A DNA stretch of 64,000 nucleotides from Spirochaetae bacterium HGW-Spirochaetae-1 (GCA_002839375.1 PGXY01000005.1:1-64000); one strand, 5' to 3'; positions 16,649-25,912 are shown, numbered from the stretch's first letter. The notes: generated from the letters alone by a model not told the origin. Translations and numbers: made by a program.

Positions 16649-16678
16649 TTTATGTTAGTTATCATTAACTAACATAAA
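16649..16678. promoter_or_regulatory. 30-bp perfect palindrome, operator of the START/flavoenzyme operon
   Basis: Arms TTTATGTTAGTTA (16649-16661) and TAACTAACATAAA (16666-16678) are exact inverted repeats around TCAT, 40 bp before the first gene. A TetR-type regulator is encoded 1.4 kb upstream at 18007-18609 and is the obvious candidate ligand-responsive repressor. Confidence 0.75.
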
Positions 16679-16721
16679 GTATTTTTGTCAATAATAAAAA
16701 TTAATTTTTATCGGCCCGGAA

Positions 16722-16746
16722 AAGAAAAAGGGGGTTGCCCCCCTTT
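16722..16746 (-). terminator. Rho-independent terminator after the lipoprotein gene
   Basis: On the minus strand AAAGGGGG pairs with CCCCCTTT around a four-base loop, followed by TTTTTCTTTT-type sequence, about 30 bp past the stop codon at 16775. Confidence 0.75.
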
Positions 16747-16774
16747 CATATCATCAATAAATCATTTGCAGTTA

Positions 16775-17827
16775 TTAAAATAGCGACATTAAAAATTCGA
16801 ACCAGACCGAATCGAGTCCCACGGGAATGCCGGCCAGGTAGATGGTGCCGCTGGGTGACGGATCTTCCGCCAGGTCCATGGTCAGGAGATCGAAATAGAG
16901 GGTCACATCCCTGAAGGCCAGGGGTATTTTTATGCCCAAAATGCCCGTATTCACATACAGGGGATCATCGCCGGTATTGACAACAATTTTCAGCACCGTG
17001 AGGGAATAAAATGAGGCGAAGGCTTCCATGTCACCGCTCAGTGTCTGATCAGAGATAGATCCCTGGCTCAGCAGGTAATCGTCGAAGGTAAAGGTCAGAA
17101 GCGCTCCCGGCTCAGTCATATTCAGTTCCAGGACAAGGTCGATCATCAGCCCGTCCTGGTTGTATATGTTCCCGATGGGAACGGCAAATCGCGCCGAAGT
17201 ACTATCATCGCCATTCTTTATCCGATCCGCCACGTCGTCCCAGGAAACTTTTCCCAGGGCTTCGGCCAGTATCGCCAGGGCCTGTTCCATGGTAATAATT
17301 TCATCGAGAATATATTCTTTCCCGTTGATAATGATGGTTCCCTGAAAACCGGAGCCTTCGCCGGGATTTACATATACCGTAAGATCTTTAAGATCCACGG
17401 CGGCATCCTCAAGTCCCGGACCGGTAACATCGAGGGGCTGGTCCTCCATGGTATTTAAGGTCATTTGAAAGACGCCGTCATCCATGACCAGGTCTGCGTT
17501 GACAGTTCCCGATATGACGGATTTAAGAAGGCTGAATGCACATTCTTCAAGCACGATATTCAATTCGGCACCCCGGGGGTTCTCACTTACAGACAAAACG
17601 GTCACGGTCATACCCGTCATGGGGGAAAAGGAATCCCCGGCTTCCACATCGGCCGGTATTTCCTTATAAATATTCTGAGCGGTTTCAAGAATGATTTGTT
17701 TACTGTCGTCGACAGTGACACAACGGGCAGAGGCATCATCTCCCGCAGCAGGACCCTGGTCATAACAGGAAACCAGTGCCGGAGCACAGAGCATTATGGA
17801 GAGAAAAAACCGGAATATGGATTTCAT
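16775..17827 (-). CDS. Hypothetical lipoprotein
   Basis: A 350-residue protein with a lipoprotein signal (lipobox LVSC, Cys21) and an acidic, serine/glycine-rich mature part. It is rich in short beta-strand stretches, including repeated glutamate/aspartate-flanked TLYFDL, LVLELNM and VTLYFD segments. No known domain is recognisable; such all-beta lipoproteins often line the outer membrane as carriers or structural proteins. It lies between the START/flavoenzyme operon and the TetR gene on the same strand, but with its own terminator. A role linked to that operon's lipid is conceivable and unproved. Confidence 0.65.
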   Translation of the reverse strand: MKSIFRFFLSIMLCAPALVSCYDQGPAAGDDASARCVTVDDSKQIILETAQNIYKEIPADVEAGDSFSPMTGMTVTVLSVSENPRGAELNIVLEECAFSLLKSVISGTVNADLVMDDGVFQMTLNTMEDQPLDVTGPGLEDAAVDLKDLTVYVNPGEGSGFQGTIIINGKEYILDEIITMEQALAILAEALGKVSWDDVADRIKNGDDSTSARFAVPIGNIYNQDGLMIDLVLELNMTEPGALLTFTFDDYLLSQGSISDQTLSGDMEAFASFYSLTVLKIVVNTGDDPLYVNTGILGIKIPLAFRDVTLYFDLLTMDLAEDPSPSGTIYLAGIPVGLDSVWFEFLMSLF

Positions 17828-18006
17828 TACAGCACCCCCTGTGAATCATGTAAAATACCGATTATACGGCAATCAGACATTATATTAGCAGGATATGCAT
17901 CTGTCAATAATAATCCGTACGTCCGGTTTTTTATTTTAAAAAGTAATATTTTTGCATATACGGTGACAAGGACCAATTCAATCCCGAGGAAATCCCGTAA
18001 ACCCGA

Positions 18007-18609
18007 TTATGACGCTTCGATACTGCCGATGAAATTTTCAATGGCAGCCATGGCCTTGTCCCTGGTCAGAACGTTCTCCAGTCCCAGGAGGGACGCGAAA
18101 CTCAGGGTAAAAGCCAGGGAAAACATCTCCCAGGCCTTGAGACTCACATCCATATCATTCTTCAGGACGCCCTGGCGGGCGCCCTCGCCGAGCAGCGCCT
18201 GGGCGAGATTAATAATGTTGAGGATAAGATCCTTCAGGTTTCCCCGCAGGTCTTCGGCAGGCGACGAACAGATAAACTCAAAAAGGACCTTGCCCGCCTC
18301 GGGATGGTTCATAAGAGACTGATACAGGGTCTCACTGGTGAGGCGGATGCTTTGCAGAACATCGCCGTCCTTGACGACATAGCTGCCGATGAGGAGCCGG
18401 CTTACATGATCCAGCGTGGCAAGAAGAATCTCCCGCCGATTATCGAAATGACGGTACAGGGCCGGCTCGGAAATGCCCACCTTTTGTGCGATGCCGCCCA
18501 TGGTCATACCCGAAATACCCTTTTCAAAAATGAGGCTCATGGCCCCGGCGATTATCTGCTCTTTACGTTCCGCCGATGGAATTCTTTTCTTTTCTTTTAT
18601 ATTTTTCAT
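18007..18609 (-). CDS. TetR/AcrR-family transcriptional regulator
   Basis: A 200-residue repressor. After a basic KNIKEKKRIPSAERKEQI start, the HTH spans about 14-60 (AMSLIFEKGISGMTMGGIAQKVGISEPALYRHF then DNRREILLATLDHV). The C-terminal ligand domain is helical and unassigned. The start at 18609 has an AGGG-type SD; upstream extension gives an improbable hydrophobic leader. A small palindrome (18648-18658) precedes it, suggesting autoregulation. It is well placed to control the downstream lipoprotein and the START/flavoenzyme operon, whose promoter carries a 30-bp palindrome. Confidence 0.88.
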   Translation of the reverse strand: MKNIKEKKRIPSAERKEQIIAGAMSLIFEKGISGMTMGGIAQKVGISEPALYRHFDNRREILLATLDHVSRLLIGSYVVKDGDVLQSIRLTSETLYQSLMNHPEAGKVLFEFICSSPAEDLRGNLKDLILNIINLAQALLGEGARQGVLKNDMDVSLKAWEMFSLAFTLSFASLLGLENVLTRDKAMAAIENFIGSIEAS

Positions 18610-18647
18610 AGTTTTTCCCTGAAAGAGCCATTTACAGAATAGGATAA

Positions 18648-18658
18648 GACAGTCTGTC
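18648..18658. promoter_or_regulatory. Short palindrome upstream of the TetR gene
   Basis: GACAG-T-CTGTC is a perfect inverted repeat 40 bp before the TetR start, a plausible core for a repressor site. It does not match the palindrome at 16649-16678. Confidence 0.35.
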
Positions 18659-18736
18659 AATAAAAAAAATATTAATTGGACTGCATGGGCTGAAAAACGG
18701 CCCGCGGCCCTCCCTTCCGGCAACCGGGAATTGTTA

Positions 18737-18946
18737 TTATATCCCCATCATCTCCAAAAGCATGTCGTACATGAAGCGGTCACATACCGGGCACAGATCC
18801 GGCGGATTCCCGGTCATGACCATATCAACGGCATAGTCCCGGCACGAAGCAAAGCCGCAGGAGCCGCAGTTGACACCGGGCAGAGCAGCGCTTATCCGCC
18901 TGATGCGTCTTCCCCGGGGAAGCAGGTAATACTCAATCCATCTCAA
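18737..18946 (-). CDS. Small 4Fe-4S domain protein
   Basis: A 69-residue protein with a single iron-sulfur motif, NCGSCGFASC (about 26-35) followed by LCPVC (near 52-56). The C-x2-C-x4-C-x(about 16)-C spacing is that of the Fe-S domain found in RnfB and corrinoid/Fe-S proteins. It should carry one 4Fe-4S cluster for electron transfer. The gene begins inside the 3' end of the membrane ferredoxin gene (14-bp overlap), so the two are translationally coupled and probably work together. The AUG lies in a minus-strand run that continues from 19871. Confidence 0.8.
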   Translation of the reverse strand: MRWIEYYLLPRGRRIRRISAALPGVNCGSCGFASCRDYAVDMVMTGNPPDLCPVCDRFMYDMLLEMMGI

Positions 18947-19871
18947 GGGGCATCACTCCTTCAAAATTTTCTTCAAGACACAGGGCTCCGGAAGGACAGG
19001 CGTCAATACACAGGCCGCAGCCCTGACAGATCCCGTCCTCTACGGACACCACGGTACCGCGGGAGCTGATAGCCCCAAACGGACAGGCATCAAGGCATTT
19101 CAGACAACCCGTGCAGGACTCTTCATTGACACGGGCGGTGCGGCCCGACGATGACATGATATTTATACCCAGGCGGTTTACCAGCTCCAGCCCGACGCAG
19201 CAGCACCGGCAGCAGTTGCATATGGCGAAGAACCTGCCCGCCGCCGCTTCCTTGAACCACAGGGAGTGGACATGGCCGCGCCGGTGTTCGGCCTCGAGTA
19301 TTTCCAAGGCCTCGTGGTGCGATATTCTCCGCGATATCTCGGGCCGGTGTTCAAGAACAAAATCCGTAAAGGGCTGACCCACGATCATGCAGACATCCAG
19401 GGGAAGGCAGGGATCGGGGCGCGAGGCCCGGCAGGGACAGTCCATGAGGACGATCTCCAGGGGGGAACCGATCAGGAGGTCCCGGGCTACGGGATAGGGC
19501 ACTATGTTTTCTCCGACGTCGTGAAGCGGGACCTCGTGATTAAGCGTGATGATCCTGCCGACCTCTTCACCGGTAACGACTTTGCCGTGGTAGCCCGGCA
19601 CAATAAATTTCTTTATGAGAAAGGGCCCCACCACGGGCACCTTCATGACGCGCAGGCCGAACGATACATATCTCTTCAGCCATCGAAAATAGACATAGCC
19701 ATGCTGAAAGTAGCGGGGATAGATGAGCTCCCACAGGGAAAACTCCCCGGCAAACTTTTTTGTCGATGGAAGAATGCGGAAGCCCTTCTCTCCTTTTATC
19801 ATTGCCATGACGACAAGTGCAAGGTGAAGGACCGCAATACCGCAAAGTGTCATGAGTATGTAATAAAACAT
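18933..19871 (-). CDS. Membrane-anchored 4Fe-4S ferredoxin-type protein
   Basis: A 312-residue protein with an N-terminal membrane helix (about 3-24). Its cysteine-rich middle has MDCPCRAS with PCLPLDVC (about 140-160) and CNCCRCCC (near 220). The C-terminal bacterial ferredoxin domain has two motifs, CTGCLKCLDACP (about 255-266) and CQGCGLCIDACP (about 283-294). It thus carries two 4Fe-4S clusters and likely another metal site. Related proteins feed electrons to membrane reductases. Coupled to the small Fe-S protein gene downstream. Given the nearby flavoenzyme operon, it could be an electron carrier for it, but the spacing and separate promoter leave this open. Confidence 0.82.
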   Translation of the reverse strand: MFYYILMTLCGIAVLHLALVVMAMIKGEKGFRILPSTKKFAGEFSLWELIYPRYFQHGYVYFRWLKRYVSFGLRVMKVPVVGPFLIKKFIVPGYHGKVVTGEEVGRIITLNHEVPLHDVGENIVPYPVARDLLIGSPLEIVLMDCPCRASRPDPCLPLDVCMIVGQPFTDFVLEHRPEISRRISHHEALEILEAEHRRGHVHSLWFKEAAAGRFFAICNCCRCCCVGLELVNRLGINIMSSSGRTARVNEESCTGCLKCLDACPFGAISSRGTVVSVEDGICQGCGLCIDACPSGALCLEENFEGVMPLEMD

Positions 19872-19933
19872 GGCGGAAAGCCCCCTCCCATTCTGCCGGA
19901 AAACTGCAAGCGATCAATGATAACAGCCGTATA

Positions 19934-21445
19934 TTACGATATAAAAAGGCTCTTCGTGGAAAAGTTTGGCTCCGTGGTCACATTGATCCCCAGTCTCCGA
20001 AGCCCCGCTTCATCGCCCGGCGTGGGGATATGAGTCATGTGCATCTCGCAGTTTTTCAGTTCCTTCAGCTTTTCCATGGCCACCTGTGCCGTGGGATTCG
20101 TGGCGGCGCTGATACTCAGGGCGATAAGGGTTTCTTCCAGGTCCAGGTTAAGGGTCTTCATGCCCAGCACACCACCCTTCATGGTCCTTATGGAATCGAT
20201 TATCTGCGGCGAAAGAATGTGGATGGCGTCGGGAATCCCGGCCAGGGCCTTTATCGCGTTAAGGACAAGGCCCGAAGCGGCATGAATCAGCGGGGAATTC
20301 TTGCCCGTGACGATGGAGCCGTCAGGAAGCCTCAGGGCCGCTCCGCAATATATACCGTCGTTGCCTTTGCCGTTTTTTGCCTCTTCAGCGGCCCGGCGCG
20401 CGGGCTCCACGACTACACGGTCTTCGGGAACGGCGCCCAGCTCTTCCATCAGCAGCTCGGCACGCTGCACCGTCTCCTTTTCAACAAAACCCAGGACATA
20501 CTCGCAGGAATACCGGAAATAACGGCGAACGACCTCCTGCCGTGACGCCTCCCGTACCACTTCATCATCGACAATGCCGAAGCCGGCCCGGTTGACGCCC
20601 ATGTCCGTGGGTGATTTATACATGGAGGTCGTTCCCTGTATCCGTTCAAGTATTCTTTTCAGAACCGGGTAGGACTCCACGTCCCGGTTATAGTTGATGG
20701 CCTTTTCATTGTAAGCGTCGAGATGGAAGGGATCTATCAAGTTGAAATCGTTTATATCGGCCGTGGCGGCCTCATAGGCTACATTGACGGGATGCTTCAG
20801 AGGTATGCTCCATATTGGAAAAGTCTCGAATTTCGCATAACCGCTGTTAATTCCTCTTTTATGGTCATGGTAAAACTGGGACAGGCACGTTGCCAGCTTT
20901 CCGCTGCAGGGTCCCGGCCCGGTGACAACGACAATGGGTTTTTCAGTTTCTATGTATTCATTGGCGCCGTATCCCTGATCGCTGACGACAAGGTCCACGT
21001 CGGTGGGATATCCCCGTGTGAAGGGGTGCGTGTATACCCTGACGCCCTGACGTTCCAGCTTGTTCTTGAATATAACGGCTGAAGGCTGGTTTTCAAAACG
21101 CGTTATAACCACGGCCTTTATATTCAGTTCCCGATCCTTGAGATCATCGATGAGCTTCAGCGCATCGGCGTCGTAGGTTATGCCGAAATCAGCGCGCACT
21201 TTCCGCCTCTCTATATCCCCGGCGTAAATGCACAGAATGATATCGATTTTGTCCTTGAGTTTCTGGAGCAGCCTCATCTTCACATTTGGATCAAAGCCGG
21301 GAAGCACCCGGGCCGCGTGAAAGTCATACAGAAGTTTCCCCCCGAATTCCAGGTACAGCTTATCGCCAAATTTCGACAGCCGCTCGAGAATAGCCTGTGT
21401 CTGCTCCCTGAGATATTTTTCATTATCAAAACCGATTGTATTCAT
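19934..21445 (-). CDS. DUF1846-family protein
   Basis: A 503-residue cytoplasmic protein that matches the DUF1846 family along its whole length: the start IGFDNEKYLREQTQAILERL, the nucleotide-binding-like core VVVTGPGPCSGKLATCLSQFYHD (about 172-195), then LKHPVNVAYEAATADI and a C-terminal TNPTAQVAMEKLKELKNCEMH. The family has a P-loop-like N-terminal part, but its reaction is undetermined. No signal peptide. The gene is on the same strand as the ferredoxin genes with a 60-bp spacer, so a shared transcript is possible. Confidence 0.9.
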   Translation of the reverse strand: MNTIGFDNEKYLREQTQAILERLSKFGDKLYLEFGGKLLYDFHAARVLPGFDPNVKMRLLQKLKDKIDIILCIYAGDIERRKVRADFGITYDADALKLIDDLKDRELNIKAVVITRFENQPSAVIFKNKLERQGVRVYTHPFTRGYPTDVDLVVSDQGYGANEYIETEKPIVVVTGPGPCSGKLATCLSQFYHDHKRGINSGYAKFETFPIWSIPLKHPVNVAYEAATADINDFNLIDPFHLDAYNEKAINYNRDVESYPVLKRILERIQGTTSMYKSPTDMGVNRAGFGIVDDEVVREASRQEVVRRYFRYSCEYVLGFVEKETVQRAELLMEELGAVPEDRVVVEPARRAAEEAKNGKGNDGIYCGAALRLPDGSIVTGKNSPLIHAASGLVLNAIKALAGIPDAIHILSPQIIDSIRTMKGGVLGMKTLNLDLEETLIALSISAATNPTAQVAMEKLKELKNCEMHMTHIPTPGDEAGLRRLGINVTTEPNFSTKSLFIS

Positions 21446-21675
21446 TCGCTCTCCTCATGATTATGGCCGGGTACGGATACCGTGCGTACGACCACGGTGC
21501 CGTAACTGTATGCAGTTGTTTAATTTGCCTGATAGAAAAACAGAATATGGAATGACGTTTACATCATGGATGATGATAAAGCAGGTGCTGAAAAAAGCAA
21601 GAAAAAGAGACATATTCCCGTGTTTTTTTTCAGCCCCCCTGATTATGCAGGGAAAAACCGGCTATCGGCGACTGC

Positions 21676-21708
21676 AGGGGGCATCCTTTCATGATACCCC
21701 CTTTGTTT
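21676..21708 (-). terminator. Putative terminator after the PHP-domain gene
   Basis: GGGGG and CCCCC form a stem with an additional inner ATC/GAT pairing, just past the stop codon at 21720. A T-rich run lies on the plus-strand side, so direction is less certain. The loop shares CCTTTCAT with the imperfect hairpin at 28840-28871. Confidence 0.5.
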
Positions 21709-21719
21709 ACCGCTGAATA

Positions 21720-23117
21720 TCAGTAATTTACGTATATGGGATTGGTGAGACACATGAGCTTGCCATAAAGCAGCCGCAGCAGCGGGTCCACATCGGTCCA
21801 GCCGTAGATCTCGGCCCTGAAGTAGGCTGTTTCACCGGCATCGATATTTTCATTACAGGTGAGCGAGGCTGCTCCGCGGGCAAGGATCCAGGCTTTATGG
21901 AGCGCTCCATTTTTATACAGGCAGAAAATTTTGATTTCCGGATCAGTAAGGGCCTGGAACACATCATCCATCTCAACCGTCCCCGCGACAAGTCCGTCCA
22001 CGGCTTCTTTTGAAACAGGTATTATGGTCCCGTCGGTCCCGATCTCTCCATTCTCATCGACGTAGCGCATGGCGAGGGTCACTTCAACGTCATCATTGGC
22101 GACGAAAGTATCTCCCATCATGACATCGTCCCTGCCGTCGCCGTTTATATCAGCGGTGAAATCCAGGTATCCGGCGTCGGGCGCATAGCTGATGGTAGCA
22201 TGACCGGCCTTGATACCGTTGAGGATAGCCCTGCCCTCACGCTTGGCGGCGAAGACCCAGGTAGAGGGATTTCCCTGGCCGAAAATGGAGGCCTCGATAT
22301 CACCCTCCTTCAACTTGTGCGTGTCGCTGCCGCCCACGGCGCTGAGGCGTTTCCCCTTTGCCAGTTGCTTATCCCATATCAGACCGCAGGAAAAGCGGTT
22401 CAGATTGGGAAACTCATACATGGAGTTCCATACCTCCATGGAGTCGGCGCCATCGGGCACTTTCATTATCCAGGGAGTACCGATGGCCATGGGATGGTTC
22501 ACGGAAAAAAGGGCGTTCTGGGCATGGGCCGCTTCAAGGGCGGCACCGGCATCGGGTATGCTGAGAAAATAATTGCTGAAAATGAATGCCGCCTCATCGG
22601 AAAAATCAGACTCATCTTCATAGGCGAAATTATGGGCCCGCCACAATTCCGAATAGTCAAAGGGAACATCGGACCAGACATTGGCGTGCCCCTTTATGGT
22701 GGTCCACTCCTGACCGTAGAGAAGAATGGTGCTGTCGGAATGAAAATCGGGATCATCCCAGTGAAGGGGGCGGATATTCTCGTATACGCCGATGGGATAC
22801 ATGGCCATGTCAGGAAGGAAATCATGGTCGGTGAGAGCGAAAAAATCAAAGCCCTTTTCCTCGGCCATGGCGATAACGTCTTTCACGGGGCTGTCGCCGT
22901 CACTGTAGAGTGAATGGTCATGCAGATCGCCCTTGTACCAGTCCCCGCAGGGCAGTGTGCCGGTGCAGTCCTGGACATCATCGATGTCCGTGGACGTATC
23001 GGTGCAGCGGTTCACGGCAGTTCCATCGTCGCCGGTTTGTTCGCACCCCGACATACAGACCAGGGACAGAATAACGGCAAATATCAGCGGCAGCGCTCCA
23101 TATCGATATGCTCTCAT
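21720..23117 (-). CDS. PHP-domain metallohydrolase lipoprotein (CehA/McbA-like)
   Basis: A protein of about 465 residues with a lipoprotein signal (lipobox CMSGC, lipid on Cys near 25) and a PHP domain. Its metal ligands are visible as GDLHDHSLYSDG (H-x-H and the following Asp) and ALTDHDF. Further conserved His/Asp lie in NHPM and GGSDTHKL. PHP enzymes use a trinuclear metal centre to hydrolyse phosphate esters or other bonds; the CehA-like branch is often extracytoplasmic. The start at 23117 (ATG preceded by a G-run) is preferred over a GTG six bases earlier. No operon partners; the substrate is unknown. Confidence 0.85.
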   Translation of the reverse strand: MRAYRYGALPLIFAVILSLVCMSGCEQTGDDGTAVNRCTDTSTDIDDVQDCTGTLPCGDWYKGDLHDHSLYSDGDSPVKDVIAMAEEKGFDFFALTDHDFLPDMAMYPIGVYENIRPLHWDDPDFHSDSTILLYGQEWTTIKGHANVWSDVPFDYSELWRAHNFAYEDESDFSDEAAFIFSNYFLSIPDAGAALEAAHAQNALFSVNHPMAIGTPWIMKVPDGADSMEVWNSMYEFPNLNRFSCGLIWDKQLAKGKRLSAVGGSDTHKLKEGDIEASIFGQGNPSTWVFAAKREGRAILNGIKAGHATISYAPDAGYLDFTADINGDGRDDVMMGDTFVANDDVEVTLAMRYVDENGEIGTDGTIIPVSKEAVDGLVAGTVEMDDVFQALTDPEIKIFCLYKNGALHKAWILARGAASLTCNENIDAGETAYFRAEIYGWTDVDPLLRLLYGKLMCLTNPIYVNY

Positions 23118-23176
23118 ACACACACCCCCCTACAATTTACTATTTTTCAACAAAGTCCTGAACAGTGGTCAATTAT

Positions 23177-23248
23177 GGGCACCTCCAAAAATAAGGTTTT
23201 TCATTAACAATAAAATGAAAAAACCTTATTTTTCCCATGTTTGTGCCC
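23177..23248. repeat. Palindromic MITE-like element
   Basis: GGGCAC at 23177 and GTGCCC at 23243 bound a near-perfect inverted repeat whose arms read AAAATAAGGTTTTTCATT and AATGAAAAAACCTTATTTT around a short AT spacer. One arm plus the outer flank recurs, inverted, at 63752-63794 with only a few differences. It fills the spacer between the PHP and MFS genes. An open frame covering the region (23226-23636, minus) is not convincing as a gene. Confidence 0.65.
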
Positions 23249-23532
23249 ACAAGGGAACATCCAAATAATGATTTATAGAGGTTCCCTTATAAAACAGGTG
23301 TTCAGTCTTGTCAATATAATACCGTCCGGCCGGATATGTTATTTCTGATAATATCGATTTTTCCCGTTTGATTACCAAAAATTTCATCACGTCCACGGTA
23401 AAAATATATTTTTTCATGTTTTCCTTATTATTCTTGAATGGCAGCTCTACCCGTATATAATGCTGATTTACTGCGGTGATACATTTCCCTGTTTTCACTA
23501 TATATAAAGGCAAAAACCGAGAGAAAGGCGGG

Positions 23533-24864
23533 ATGAAGGAAACAAAAAATACAGGCATGAACCAGGCCTTCAGGGCCCTGCAGCACCGAAACTTCCGCCT
23601 ATTTTTCATGGGCCAGGGGGTATCCCTTATAGGCACCTGGATGCAGTCCGTGGCCGTGAGCTGGCTGGTTTACCGGCTCACCCGGTCACCCCTGGCCCTG
23701 GGCATCGTGGGTTTCTCCGGCCAGATCCCGGCCTTCATACTATCCCCCTTTGCCGGTGTCCTGAGCGACCGCCAGAGCCGGCACCGCATCCTGATCATAA
23801 CACAGACACTGGCCATGGTACAGGCCGTCACCCTCACGATCATTGCAGCGACAGAGATCGTTGCGGTATGGCACATCGTGCTGCTCAGCTTTTTCCTGGG
23901 AGTTGTCAATGCCTTCGACATGCCGATACGCCAGGCCTTCGTCATTGAAATGGTGGAGGACAAAAAACACCTGGCTAATGCCATCGCACTCAACTCGTCA
24001 ATATTCAACGCATCGCGCCTGGTGGGCCCGGCCCTGGCCGGAATAATCATCGCCGTTGCCGGAGAAACCGCCTGCTTCACGATCAACGCCGTCAGTTACG
24101 TGGCCTCCATCATGGCCCTGGTTTCTATGAGGATTCCTTACATAAAGCCCGGCATCCCCGAACAGAACATCCTCGCCGACATGAAAAAAGGATTCACCTA
24201 TGTCCTGAATTTCACGCCTATCCGGGACCTGCTGATCATGGTAAGCATGATGAGCCTCGTTGCCATGTCATTTCCCGTACTGCTGCCGGTTTTCGCCACG
24301 GAAATCCTGCATGGCCAGTCCCATACCTACGGGTTCCTCACGGCCTCCACGGGAGTGGGGGCCCTGCTGGGAACGATCTTCCTTTCCATGAGGAAAAGCG
24401 TCCTGGGACTGGGGCGGATTATCGCGGCGAGTGTTTTCATTTTCGGCCTGGGTCTGGCGGGCCTGTCCCTGTCACGGTCCGTGCCCCTGTCCATGGTTCT
24501 GCTGGCAATCATCGGGTTCGGCATGATAGTGAACATCGCCTCGTGCAATACCATCCTCCAGACTATCGTCAGGGAAGACATCCGTGGCCGCGTCATGAGC
24601 TTTTACACCATGGCCTTCATGGGTGCGGCACCGATTGGAAGCCTTATCACGGGAAGTCTCTCCTCCAGGATAGGGGCGCCCGCCACGGTGTTTGCCGGCG
24701 GCGTCTTTATCATCCTGGCTGGGATTCTTTTCATCGGGCGGCTCCCGGCCCTGCGGCGGAGCATCAGGCCCGTTTACGTTAAACTGGGCATTCTGCCCGA
24801 GGTGGCCATGGGGCTTCAGACAGCAAGCGCCCTACGGAAACCGCCGGAGTATTCGGGAGGATGA
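23533..24864 (+). CDS. MFS transporter of the DHA3/EntS-like type
   Basis: A 443-residue major facilitator with twelve predicted membrane segments, beginning FRALQHRNFRLFFMGQGVSLIGTWMQSVAVSWLVYRLT. The loop 2-3 signature LSDRQSRHRILI (near 90) is typical. The family exports siderophores, drugs or small hydrophobic molecules by proton antiport. The ATG at 23533 has an AAAGGCGGG SD; upstream Met codons do not. It is divergent from the PHP-domain gene across the palindromic element and is otherwise alone, so the substrate cannot be inferred. Confidence 0.88.
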   Translation: MKETKNTGMNQAFRALQHRNFRLFFMGQGVSLIGTWMQSVAVSWLVYRLTRSPLALGIVGFSGQIPAFILSPFAGVLSDRQSRHRILIITQTLAMVQAVTLTIIAATEIVAVWHIVLLSFFLGVVNAFDMPIRQAFVIEMVEDKKHLANAIALNSSIFNASRLVGPALAGIIIAVAGETACFTINAVSYVASIMALVSMRIPYIKPGIPEQNILADMKKGFTYVLNFTPIRDLLIMVSMMSLVAMSFPVLLPVFATEILHGQSHTYGFLTASTGVGALLGTIFLSMRKSVLGLGRIIAASVFIFGLGLAGLSLSRSVPLSMVLLAIIGFGMIVNIASCNTILQTIVREDIRGRVMSFYTMAFMGAAPIGSLITGSLSSRIGAPATVFAGGVFIILAGILFIGRLPALRRSIRPVYVKLGILPEVAMGLQTASALRKPPEYSGG

Positions 24865-24991
24865 CACGCAGAGATTCCCGGTACACCACCCGGGTGAGGG
24901 TGCCCCGGAGTATCCGAGACTGGATCACGAGGAAGGGGCAACGCCGCCCCCTCCTCTCCCTGTGTCATTTTTCTTACATGCATTACAGCCG

Positions 24992-25912
24992 TTACATGGT
25001 CTGTAAAAAATCTTTTATATAACCGGCGGTTTCCCCGGGACGCTCAACCATCGGCGCATGACCGCAGTCTTTCAAAATGTGCGTCCGGAAGTTCTTAAGA
25101 TTCTTTTCCAGTACCTGAACACATGACACATTAATTATCCTGTCTTTATCTCCCCATAGAATAAGCACCGGCATCTTCAATTTACTAAGACGATCCTGCA
25201 GCAGCACCGGTTTTCGGTTCATGTCAGACCAGACCTTTTCATTATACGTCTTATTTTTTATCGCCTGCTCTGCAAGAATCCTTTTTACCGGTCCCGGTAT
25301 ATATGGAGGTTTTACAAACCCGTATTCCATAAGACGATCATAATCTTCAGTGCTGTTTACAATAAGAGGATTAATTCCAGCTTCCAGTGATTTAGTAAGA
25401 TCACTTTTCTCCGGCGCAATAATACCGGCAGTATCTAAAAGTATAAGCCCTGCAACCTCATCGGGATATTTCGCGGCAAAAATTCCCGAGATATTTCCAC
25501 CCATGGAGTTACCTGCGATAAAAACTTTTCCTGCATTTAATTTTTTCAGAAAATAATGTATTCTATCCGCCTGACTCTCCACATCATAACTCATATCATC
25601 ACGTTTTACCGATTCACCAAAACCGGGAAGATCAGGAATGATAAGATGATATTTATCCGACAGATACTTTGCCATCAAAGTCCAGTGATCCTTCTCTGCT
25701 CCGAATCCGTGAATCAAGACCAGAGTTTCACCTTTCCCGCCTTCAAGGTAAACCATTGAATAATCTGCAACCTGGACCGATTTCTGCACAAGATCTGCAG
25801 AAGAACGCTTCATGTTTTTGTAACCTGTGTACATACTTTGAGATAGTGAACAGGATAAAATAGTCAAAGATAACAGCAGTACTGATGTAAAAATTATTTT
25901 TTTATTTTTCAT
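24992..25912 (-). CDS. Alpha/beta-hydrolase lipoprotein (lipase/esterase-like)
   Basis: A 306-residue protein with lipobox ILSC (Cys21) and an alpha/beta-hydrolase fold. Visible are the oxyanion loop HGFG (68-71), the nucleophile elbow GNSMGG (Ser136), Asp257 in WGDKDRI and His285 in CGHAPM, a complete catalytic triad. As a lipid-anchored protein it probably acts in the periplasm or at the surface on esters or lipids. The ATG has an AGAGAGGTTATAA SD. The gene begins 17 bp after the end of a nitroreductase remnant, and no clear promoter lies between them, so that deletion may have altered its expression. Confidence 0.88.
   Translation of the reverse strand: MKNKKIIFTSVLLLSLTILSCSLSQSMYTGYKNMKRSSADLVQKSVQVADYSMVYLEGGKGETLVLIHGFGAEKDHWTLMAKYLSDKYHLIIPDLPGFGESVKRDDMSYDVESQADRIHYFLKKLNAGKVFIAGNSMGGNISGIFAAKYPDEVAGLILLDTAGIIAPEKSDLTKSLEAGINPLIVNSTEDYDRLMEYGFVKPPYIPGPVKRILAEQAIKNKTYNEKVWSDMNRKPVLLQDRLSKLKMPVLILWGDKDRIINVSCVQVLEKNLKNFRTHILKDCGHAPMVERPGETAGYIKDFLQTM

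Noticed and set aside
23226-23636. A 136-codon minus-strand frame across the PHP/MFS spacer
   Set aside because: It overlaps the MFS start and one arm of the palindromic element, has no Shine-Dalgarno sequence and no recognisable domain.
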